Shown here one piece after another: positions 29,618 through 39,245 of a DNA stretch of 64,000 nucleotides. The stretch is from Platanthera guangdongensis. Its lineage: Eukaryota > Streptophyta > Magnoliopsida > Asparagales > Orchidaceae. Position numbers and translations under genes: made by a program. The notes below the pieces were generated by a model that saw only the letters and a list, made by a program, of their open reading frames with translations, made no database searches and was not told the DNA's origin. The stretch's first letter is position 1; each line of letters starts with the position of its first letter. The stretch spans positions 5,856,499 through 5,920,498 of the forward strand of contig CM077159.1 in NCBI GenBank assembly GCA_039583875.1, given 5' to 3'.

Positions 29618-32600
29618 TTAACTTGTACCTGAAATGAAGAGTTCTGGATACTCTTCTAGCATGGCCTGTTCTCGCTCCCAAGAGAACTCCTCTCGACCGC
29701 AGTTGTTCCATCGGACTTTCACGAGTTTAACTTCTTTATTCCGCAACTGCCAAGTCTCCGAATCCTCTATAGCAATTGGAAGGACTTGCATCCTCAAGTC
29801 TTCCTCAATCGGCACCGATTCCGGCTCAATCACCACACTAGCCTCCACCAAGGCTTTCCTCAAAACGGAGACATGGAAGACGTCATGCAATCCACTCAGC
29901 TCCGCGGACAACGCCAACCGATAGGCTGCTTCTCCCACTCGTTCAACAATTTCAAAAGGGCCCAAAAACCATGGACTCAACTTCTTGAGTCGGCGAATCC
30001 GTGAGACGCCTTTGAACGGTTTGATCTTCAAATAGACTCAATCACCTACCGCAAACTCCAACTTCCGGTGACGAGCATTAAAGTATTTTACTTGACGGTC
30101 TTGCGCCACCTTCATACGCTCTTGTATGGTCCGTACCATCTCACAAGCGTCAACTACCACATCCTTTCCCAAAATTTTGGTGTCTCCCGCCTCTGCCCAA
30201 GACATTGGTGTTCGACACCTCCTCCCATACAAAGCTTCGTATGGCGCCATTTTTATACTCGCTTGAAAACTGTTGTTGTATGCGAATTCCACCATGAAGA
30301 GGTGATCCTCCCACTTCTTGTCGAAGTCAAGAACGCACATTCTCAGCATATCCTCCATAGTACGGTTTGTTCTTTCAGTTTGCCCATCAGTTTGAGGATG
30401 GAACGCCGTACTGAACTTTAGCTTCGTGCCCAAACTCTTTTGAACTAGTCTCCAGTCCTTGGACGTAAACCGTCCATCTCGATCGCTGACTATACTCTTT
30501 GGAATCCCATGCAGTCGCACAATGTTACGAACATACAACTCCACCAGCTTCTCCACGCTGTCCTCTTTCCGATTTGGGATGAAGTGGGCCACCTTTGTTA
30601 AGCGGTCCACAATCACCCAAATAGCATCATTACCCTGCTGCGATCTAGGCAAACCATGTACAAAGTCCATAGAGATGTCATCAAATTTCCATTCAGGGAT
30701 TGGAAGGGGCTTCAGGAACCCGCCCAGCTTCTGACATTCGGCCTTCACCAAGGCATAAGTTTGGCAACGATTCACGTACAAAGCTACGTCCCGCTTCAGC
30801 CCCGGCCACCAAAAGGATTTCTTCATATCCAAGTACATCTTTGTACTGCCCGGGTGAATGGAGTACTTTGTGAAGTGAGCCTCAAACATCAACTCCTCAT
30901 GGAGTTTGCCGAACTGCGGTATACAAACCCTTTCGTTCTTCCTCAGAATCCCATCAATCATCTCCCAGGTGCTGCTCTCGCCCGTTTGAGCCTCCATCAC
31001 AAATGGTTGAAACTCCACATCCAATCGAGTCACTTGCCGAATGCGATCGGTCAAGTCGTTCTGCACTTCAATCCAGTTCAACCGAGCCACGCTGGACTCG
31101 CCTCTCGCAACACATTCCAATCCAAGGGACTCCCATTCCCATACCAACCGCTCATCATGAGCTTCGATCCAATTCCCTTGCCCCGAGTACTTCCTACTCA
31201 AGGCATCCGCCACCACATTGGCTTTACCTGGCGTATACTGAATCGCCACCTCGTAGTCTCCAAGGAACTCAACCCACCTGCGTTGCCACATGTTCAAGTC
31301 CTTTTGATCCAAGAGATACTTCAGGCTTTTGTGATCCGTGAAGATCTCCACCTTTACACCATATACATAATGCCGCCATATTTTCAACGCAAAAATTACC
31401 GCCGCCAACTCCAAGTCATGGACGGGGTAATTCCTCTCATGAGGCTTCAGTTGTCTAGACCCAAAAGCTATCACCTTGCTATGTTGCACCAAAACGCAAC
31501 CCAAACCGCATCCCGATGCGTCACTGAAAATCTGAAATCCCTCGGTCCCTTGCGGTAGACTTAGGATTGGAGCCATCATCAGTCTCTCCTTCAGTGCCTC
31601 AAATGCTTGGCTGCACTCTTGAGTCCACACAAACTTATGATCTTTACGAGTGAGGTGAGCGGTAGAGCTATCCGCGAGAAATTCTCCACGAATCTCCTAT
31701 AATACCCGGCTAGTCCAAGAAAACTTCGGACTTCCGACACGGTCCTCAAGACTGGCCAATCTCTGATGGCCTCCACTTTTGTTGGATCCACTGCCACCCC
31801 ATCCCCACTAATCACGTGGCCCAAAAATGACACCTTCTCTAACCAGAACTCGCACTTGGAGAATTTTGCATACAACTGATTCTCCCTCAACACTTGCAAG
31901 ACCACTCTCAAGTGGGTCTCATGCTCCACTTCCGATTTGGAATACACCAAGATGTCATCAATGAAGACAACCACAAAAGAATCCAAGTATTCCCGAAATA
32001 CTCGATTCATAAGATCCATGAACATAGATGGTGCGTTCGTCAGCCTGAACGGCATCACCGTAAACTCAAAGTGCCCATACCTTGTATCAAAGGCAGTCTT
32101 GGGGATATCCTCATCCCGAATTCACAGCTGATAATAGCCTGACTTCAAGTCCAATTTTGAATACACCACTGACCCTACCAATTGGTCGAACAAGTCATCT
32201 ATCCGAGGAATCAGATACTTATTCTTGATGGTCAACTTATTCAGCTCTCGGTAGTCTATGCATAGCCGCATGCTACCGTCTTTCTTCTTTACAAACAACA
32301 CCGGCGCACTCCATGGTGAAGAACTGGGTCTGATATACCCTTGCTCCAACAATTCCTGTAACTGTACCTTAAGTTCAGCCAACTCCTTTGGTGCCATCCT
32401 AAATGGAGGATGTGACACCGGCCTAGCCTCCGACACTAACTCGATTGAGAAATCGATCTCCCTCCGAGGAGGCGCTCCAGGAAGTTCATTAGGAAACACA
32501 TCCTTGAACTCTGCCACTACAAGCACTTCATTAATAGACAGCTGGGAGAGACGAACCTCCAATAACCCTACAAGCGCTACACCACCCTGGTTAACCGCCC

Positions 32601-33042
32601 GCATCAACTGCGTGGCCGAAATAAGGGAACAGACCACTCCACAAAGGCCCTCAAATTTGACCTCCGCCTGCCCTTTGCTCTTTAGGGTCATTACCTTAGA
32701 TAGGCAATCAATACTAGCGCGCTGCTCTGCAAGCCAGTCCATACCCAAAATGACATCGAACTCAACCAATGGTAAAATCACTGCTACCAAAACGAATTCA
32801 ACTCCATCTAGCTCCCAACAGATGCGCCCTTTGGCCCCAGTGGTCATGTATGACCCATTGGGCATGCGCACTTTCAACTCTCCGTCCGCCGAGAAAGACT
32901 CAACTCCTATTCTCCGGATGAAGCTCTCCGCAATAAAGGAGTGTGATGCTCCCGTATCAAACAATACCCTAGCGGGGTATCCGGAAACTAACACGAAGCC
33001 TACAACATAGACATCACACAAAAGTCTAAAAGGATGAAGCAC
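29618..33042 (-). pseudogene. Tekay copy B pol (PR-RT-RNase H-IN-chromodomain-like)
   Basis: The protease has DTGAS near 32965-32950, in the open segment 33042-32122. RT lies in 32600-31700, with FIDD near 31965-31950 and a frame break near 32120-32060. RNase H (FSDASG, TDHKSL) and integrase share the long frame 31630-30038. Integrase has its first Asp in ISMDFVHGLP near 30665, the second in VSDRDGRF near 30480 and the Glu in QTERTNRT near 30373. The zinc-binding HHCC has RCQTYALVKAEC near 30765, where the second Cys of CxxC is Tyr. An in-frame TGA near 30037 interrupts, then 30031-29618 continues with SPWFLGPFEIVERVG and a C-terminal chromodomain-like end. At least two breaks prevent full expression. 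Confidence 0.9.
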
Positions 33043-33053
33043 AAAATTTAAAC

Positions 33054-34216
33054 TTAAATTTTCTTCATACCTGTCACCACATCGGTCTGCCGGATCGCTT
33101 CTTGCTGTCCAAGGTTATAAGCCCTTGGTTGCATCGGTTGGAACCGAGAAGCGCTCGACTCCGCCATCTTCCCTTTCTCTGCAGCACTGGGGCCGGAGCG
33201 CACAGTCTGCTCCTGCCTAGCCTCTTGCCCCGCTCCTCCTTGGGGACAAACACGAGCTATGTTCCCCACCTTACCGCAGTTGTAACATGTCGGCGGTCCC
33301 CTAGAGTGAGAACCTCCAGGCGTCCAATTGCTCTTCTCACCGGATCTGGAAGTGTGAGGCTTCTTCCTCCACCTACTCCCTTCAGACTTTCCATGAGATT
33401 GGGAAGGCTTCCCTTCCCCTTGCTTGGGAGTAAAACCCTTACGGCGTTGGGTTCACTCCAAATCACTTTCCAAAATCCTGGCAGCCTCAACTAGTTCATT
33501 GAATCCCGCTCTCTTCATGGAGATGAGGGGTTGTCTCAGGTTCTCCCTCAGCCCCTGGTAGAAGAGGTTATCCCTCTCTATATCATCTGCCATCGTCGTT
33601 CCCGCGTAACGACCGAAACGGGTGAAATCCTGCACGTACTCATCCACCGTCTTGTCTCGCTGCATTAAATGCAGAAACTGTCTCTGAAGGGCCAACCGTG
33701 TAGAAACGGGAATGCACCTCTTAAGAAAAGCATCGGTGCGCCCTGGGAACTGGCGGCCTCTATGGCTCACCCACCACAACTTGGCGTCTCCTTCCAACAT
33801 GAAAGCCGCATACTCAGCTTTCTTTTCCTCTGGCGTCTCTGACGCCCTTAAAAGCTCTTGAATGCGAACCCACCAGTCCTTCGCATCCGTTGGCGTACCA
33901 ACTCCCTTGAATGACGGGGATGGAAACTCAGGAAATACTTCATGTGTTGGTCTCCATGTCCGACAACTACCCTTTCCGCCAAAGGCTCCACTCGCCTGGC
34001 CTCTCCGCCTGGCACGGCCGTTGTCGTGCCCGGTGTAGCAGGGGTTGCTACCTGAGCTGCCGCTGCAGCTTGGGCTGCCACCATCGCTTCTACAAGCATG
34101 CGACAGAAGTCGGCCGGGTTTACACCCATGCCCAAAAGACCTGGAGCAGTAGCACTGCTCGCCGAAAGCTCTTCTCTAGCTCTCGACGTACCCGCCTCGT
34201 TGCTTGCACTCTTCAA
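33054..34216 (-). pseudogene. Tekay copy B gag (broken)
   Basis: The open segments are 34216-33848, 33800-33453 and 33269-33054. The first begins with a TTG, and no upstream in-frame ATG is obvious. A lost C near 33923 shifts the frame, at a different place from the shift in copy A. Seven codons (the PSVEEFG region of copy A) are missing near 33730. A CGA codon of copy A is TGA here near 33453, a typical CpG decay. In the zinc knuckle at about 33290-33250 the metal-binding His is Asn (CYNCGKVGNIARVC). Copy A and copy B therefore carry different lesions. Confidence 0.87.
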
Positions 34217-34334
34217 GAAACAAGAAACAAGGAATCAGTCTCAAATCTCAAGACTTAAACATAAGGACACTCGTGGTCCCGCGTTACTCTTATGTGGATA
34301 ACTTCTCTACGCATTGACCTTGAATCTAACTTCC

Positions 34335-34345
34335 CTCTGATACCA
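34335..34345 (-). other. Tekay copy B primer binding site (initiator tRNA-Met)
   Basis: The plus strand reads CTCTGATACCA, the complement of TGGTATCAGAG, three bases inside the end of the 5' LTR. Confidence 0.93.
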
Positions 34346-34348
34346 AAT

Positions 34349-36935
34349 TGTAACACCTCCCCTGTAGTGAACGTATAATATGGGTCCGGCCGGGGCCCCA
34401 CAACATACGGACGCCACAGCCTTAGTATTAAAAGTTGATATAACTACCCACACTCAAAACACTTTGAACGACACAGCAGAAACACAAGCAAGACAAGAAG
34501 TTATCCACCAATAGAAGAGTAAAACAAATGGCCTTATGGCCTTACAACAAGTGTCCAAAATCAAATAATATAACAGTCATGAATGTGCCTAGCACTCCTA
34601 GTCTACCTCGACATGCAAGCCGGATAACATGAGTCTCAAACATACAACATCACATAAGTAGAGCTACAAAAAAGAAAAGCACTTCATGAGGCTTAGGCCT
34701 TTCTGGCCGGCGAGCTAGCTCCTGCATGCGATCCTTGCCCTGTAAAATTTATTAGTAACATGGGTCAGCAGAGGCTGACCTCAAACTGTGTAACAACACA
34801 TCTCCTCCCGGCCGCCCCTAACGGACCCCGGGGTACCCCTACAACCTGCAAGTTAGCACTTCGTATGCAATAATCATAAGCAAGAAAAACAACTACAGAA
34901 ACAGGCTTGGATATCACACACATCATACATGTTCTCTACTGGTTGAGCATATAATAAAAGGGCCTACTTACGCAATCATGTATGCAACAACCCGGGTTTC
35001 ACCCCAAGACACCCTATCTCGTATTCAACTAGCACATCATCACAACATATGGGTACTCATCGATTCCCCATTGGCATAAAGCCGCAAACAAAGGGGGGTA
35101 ACACCTTTCCCCCAAACAGCGCACAGGCCGCCACATGGAACTCTTGTAAAGGTCCCACCTGCTCAAGGTCTTAGACCCGGGCTTGCCTACAAGCTCTGAC
35201 GTCTCATGTCAGGATTCCAACAACACAAACTGACCGATTCTAAGAAGCCTTGCAGGACCCCACCTGCTCATGGCCTCACTGCCCGGGCTTGTCCCCATGC
35301 TTGGCATTCTCGTCAGTCTCACATAAGGGGACTAGTCTCGCCGGGACACTCTCCGCACATGACATGAATGTCACGGGATAGCCAGCCGACCACGGAGACA
35401 TAGCCATGCCTTGGCACATCACAAACCAAGACAATTCCACACTAGTCCCTCATTTGTACTGCAGCGTTCCCGCGCACCAAGGAAACCGTCTCCAACTCAT
35501 GTGGAGCTAAGCTTGTCCACCAAGGAAAACATCTACCGCCACGAGTAGCTAACCTTGTCCAGTTCCGACTACACATACTCACTCGAGAAAAAGGGGAAAA
35601 CATCACCACATCACAAACAGCGTCTTGCGGCAACGGAAACTCTACGAATCATTAACGTTCGTATGCAACATCACCGAGTCGGACTAACGATCGCGACTAC
35701 GGCTTCACCCACCATGCCTAATCCACTAACAGAGCGGATCTCTAATGCAAATCATGTCGGGGACAGACTCAATCGACCCGGAGGTTCCTCTTGAACCTTG
35801 GCGACCCAAAACCCCTCTCATTTGAGTGTTTGGTGCCCAAAACTAGAAAAGAAATGATGCTAAGACATGCATCCTAAGACCGAGAGGAGAAGTCTCGTTA
35901 CCTTCCAACTCCTCTTCCTTGCCATGGCAAAATAGCCGGATGAAAACCTTCGCAACGATCTAACCTCCATGGATCTGGACTCGGCTCACGATTTGGAGCA
36001 CCGAAACCTCTCCTACAGCCCAAACTCTCCTTCTCCTTCTTCCTTGTTCTCACTTCTCTCTAGATCTTTAGTAAGAGAAAGCTTGGAGAAGAATGAGGGT
36101 TTTCAACCCTATTCTCTGACTTAACTCCTAAAGAAATGATCTGAACCATCAGATCCTAAAATCGGGAAAAGAATGGCCACGATCCGCCTGAAAATAAAAG
36201 ACCTGGGCCGAACACGGCCTGGCACACGCCCGTGTCCAGGGCCGTGTGCCTCATTCGCCGTCTCAAATCGACGCGCCTGGAATAGCACACGGGCATCCGA
36301 CACGCCCGTGTTCGACCCGACACGCCCGTGTCGCCACTGACACGACCGTGTGGCCGGCCGTATGCCTCCATTGACACGGCCCCGAAAACATCCCGAGAGG
36401 TGACACAGCCTGGGAAACGCCCATGTCCCAAGCCGTGTGCCAAGTATCGACACTTGTCGACAGCCTTTGTGTCGACACCGCGGAAAAACGTCGAGCGAAG
36501 ATCGTCGACCAAGTGGGACACGCCCTATGACACGCCCGTGTCACAGGCCGTGTGTCCCAGTCTCGACACTCGACACTCGACACTCGACACTCGACACTCG
36601 TCGAGTGAACATCGTCGACTGAAGTTCGTTGATAGACCCACACGGCCTTGGACACGCCCGTGTCCTAGGCCGTGTGCCTCGTCTCGACACACTGTCTAGT
36701 GAAAGTGTCGACACCCCGGGCCGAGTGTCGACACGGGCTCGACACGCCCGTGCCGCAGGCCGTGTGCCCTAGTCTCAACACGCTGTCAAGCGAAAGTGTC
36801 GACACCCCGGCCGAGTGTCGACACGGGCTCGGCACGCCCTGCGACACGCCCGTGTTGCAGGCCGTGTGCCCCCTGCCAGAAACCAAAAATTTCCAGAAAC
36901 GCAAATCGGCACTCTCTCAAAACTGGGGTGTTACA
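34349..36935 (-). repeat. Tekay copy B 5' LTR (2587 bp)
   Basis: It has the same termini as the 3' LTR. Its U3 array spans about 36213-36880. The heptamer TCGACAC occurs about five times in tandem at 36562-36603, against two in the 3' LTR, which accounts for most of the length difference. At least five perfect GTGTCGACAC palindromes are visible. Confidence 0.95.
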
Positions 36936-37375
36936 CCTACTTCTCTCGACCCTCGACCCCTGACTGGTAGTAAAGGACCTAGAACTGACCCAATACCTTA
37001 GCAGGGAGGTCCCACCTTGTTCCCGGAAGATCTCTGTGAGCTTACCCTGCAAAGTCAAAAGCTGGGCTCGAAGCTACTCAGAAGACACTTAGAGAATTTG
37101 GAGAAAGTGAAAAGCCTTCTCTTCTGAAGAGCCCCTGTGGGTCTATTTATAGTCTTGGCTGGACTGAAGTTACTAAGATACCCTTGGCTTGTCTGCCCAT
37201 AGCCAAATCCTGCTGTTATGAAATTCTAAATGCAGACCATGGGGGCACAGAGGTAATTCGCCCAAGGGCAACTAGGTAATTTCACCCCCGGCCCCCACCT
37301 GGCGAGAACCACATACCGAGAGCCATCCCGCCTATCACTCGGCAGGAGCAGAAGAAGAAAGAGGATAAGAGGGTC
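36936..37375 (-). mobile_element. Older LTR-like sequence, right half, with TATA box
   Basis: This starts with the right CCTAC target duplication. On the minus strand it has a promoter-like organisation: a C/G-rich upstream part, TATAAATAGAC at 37151-37141, then a pyrimidine-rich leader. No coding frame is convincing. It is probably the U3/R part of an older LTR (or a promoter) that Tekay copy B split. The tandem Sirevirus-like element begins at 37376. Confidence 0.4.
37141..37151 (-). promoter_or_regulatory. TATA box on minus strand
   Basis: TATAAATAGAC on the minus strand closely matches the plant TATA consensus. It lies in the LTR-like sequence flanking the Tekay insertion. Confidence 0.55.
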
Positions 37376-38234
37376 TGAAAGTCCACCTAGTGTCAGCTAT
37401 GTGCACCTATGGGGGGGGGGGGGAATAGGTGACGAGTGGTACATCCACGGAATTTACGAGAGTACCTGCACAATAAAAATAAAAAGCACAGCACACAGAA
37501 AACACAACAAATTTATAGTGGTTCCCCGACTTGGGTACATCCACTTTCCCCCTTCGACCAATCTCCCCAACAAGGGATGACTCGGTCACTTCTCCAACGG
37601 GATTGAAATCCAATCCCTGCACTAACGGAAGGAGCCCTTCCACACGTGAGAGTCAACACTCCCACAAACCGGGTTGCACCCAACCCGTACAACACGGAAC
37701 AAAAGTTCCTTTACAACAAAATTAAATATAGAATGTACACGTGATACAAACTTCTTTTGGAGACTACAGTGTTCCTCTTGTTCGACGACGTGTTCTTGAA
37801 GTCGATGAAGAGTCTACAACCTTGGTCTCTCTTGGAGAGGATCTCCCCGGAACCGGCGGCGGCACACGAGCGGCGGCTAGCTTCGGGATCGGCGGCTACG
37901 ATGATGAGCGGCTGCTGAACTTGGAGATCCAAACTTCGTAGCGAAGCAAACTAGGTCTACCAACGGTCACTCTAGGATCGGTCGTCTCGATCGATTCGGA
38001 CGGAGGAATTTTTCCCGGTCAACAAATCGAGAGACAAGAGATCTCTGGATAGACGCGTGAGACTCAAGCCTTGCTAGGCTTCTATCGCCGGAGATTACGA
38101 AGGAATCTCAAATGTTGACGGCGACCAACAATCCCGAGCGCGACGGCGGCGACGGAGAGGAGTCGCAGAATTAGGGTTACGAGGCGGCTCGGTTTCTTTC
38201 TCCGTTTTCCGTCCCTTTACTGTTCAAAAATACT

Positions 38235-38246
38235 GGAATATTTATA
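38235..38246 (-). promoter_or_regulatory. TATA box of LTR-A
   Basis: TATAAATATTCC on the minus strand lies about 120 bp downstream of the palindrome array. In LTR-B the corresponding sequence is an extended TATATATA run. Confidence 0.7.
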
Positions 38247-38365
38247 CTGTCGAATTCTCAAATATGAGCGTTTGCGGGACCCACAAAAGAAATCCCTAAG
38301 TCCGGTTCAAACTAGTCCAAAGGCAGAATCCGGTCCAGCAGCATCCTGAGAAAACGCCAAGTGAA

Positions 38366-38660
38366 AATCGGCGAGAATCGCAGGCGATTCTCGACGAATC
38401 GGCGAGAATCACTAAGTGATTCTCGACGATTCGTCGAGAATCGTTAGTGATTCTCGCCGAATCACTTATTGATTCTCAACGAATTTTACTTTGTATGCAT
38501 GAGCTGCTTGGCCACTGGTTCGGCGAGAATCACTAGTGATTCTCGCCGAATCTTACTTGGCACCATTTAGAGGTTCGGCGAGAGGATTCTCGTCGTCGGC
38601 GAGAATCACTAGTGATTCTCGCCGAATCGGCGAGAATCACTTGGTGATTCTCGTCGAATT
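38366..38660 (-). repeat. Palindrome array in U3 of LTR-A
   Basis: GGCGAGAATCAC/GTGATTCTCGCC-type inverted units alternate with CGACGAATCGTCG-type variants. The best one is a 32-bp perfect palindrome at 38519-38550. Equivalent arrays lie at about 45282-45565 (LTR-B) and 52188-52436 (LTR-C). Confidence 0.9.
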
Positions 38661-38992
38661 TGCCTTGGACGAATTTTCGTCTTCCACCCAGGAGCTGCTC
38701 CTTGATCCTCCATGCTCCTTGTCTTCTCTTGCATATGAACTGCCCTGTACTTGAAAGTAAGTGCACTCCAATAGAGAGAGTACACGTAGGCCAACACACT
38801 GATCTGCTCAACGAGGGATTACGTCGTGCAGACCCGTGTATATTGACCTACTGCACCCTGACCTTGGTGTGCACTTAGCGTGGAGGAGCTGCAAGTACAA
38901 CTTAAGATGTTTCATCAAATACATTGTGAATTCATCTTAGCTTGACAGGTGGCTTCCTCAAATCTAGGTAATCGTGGATACAATACCCAACA

Positions 38993-39006
38993 ATCTCCCC
39001 CTATTT
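38993..39006 (-). other. Polypurine tract, tandem unit 1
   Basis: The minus strand reads AAATAGGGGGAGAT directly before the LTR start TGTTGGG. The same tract is present in unit 2 at 45899. Confidence 0.9.
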
Positions 39007-39245
39007 GACGAAGCCAAAACCCTACTAGCTAAGATGAATAACACATATCAAATAATAAACATAGCATTCAGAAATTAAACATGCAGCACAAGAGAATATA
39101 TTCAATCAGATCAGGACTTGAGTCATTCACAAATTCAAATATATATACCAAGATAAATATATTCACATATAATCCAGAATTGTTTATATGACAATAATAA
39201 TCATTAAATGTTCTTAAGACACAGTGACAAGCTATAAAGTGTTGA

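Larger units (their letters stand above)
26975..36935 (-). mobile_element. Tekay-like Ty3/gypsy chromovirus, copy B, complete
   Basis: This 9961-bp element on the minus strand has a 5' LTR at 34349-36935, tRNA-Met primer binding site at 34335-34345, gag, then PR-RT-RNase H-IN in gypsy order, polypurine tract near 29553-29580 and 3' LTR at 26975-29552. The 5-bp target duplication CCTAC is perfect. LTRs of about 2.6 kb and an integrase C-terminus with a chromodomain-like segment point to the Tekay/Del lineage. Coding frames carry several stops and shifts. Confidence 0.95.
37376..38992 (-). repeat. Tandem element LTR-A (3' LTR, 1617 bp)
   Basis: The plus strand runs from TGAAAGTCCACC to ATACCCAACA; on the minus strand it starts TGTTGGGTATTG. 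U3 contains a palindrome array (38366-38660) including a 32-bp perfect palindrome at 38519-38550. A TATAAATATTCC box lies at 38246-38235. Near the U5 end, CACCTAT and ATAGGTG flank a run of 13 G (37404-37432), and a block containing GGGGAACCACTATAAATT (minus, near 37525-37508) is shared with D and E. In the array region it differs from LTR-B and LTR-C, which resemble each other. Confidence 0.93.

Noticed and set aside
37376..38992. A solo LTR independent of the array
   Set aside because: It is preceded on its internal side by an intact polypurine tract and a full internal region, so it is the 3' LTR of the tandem element.
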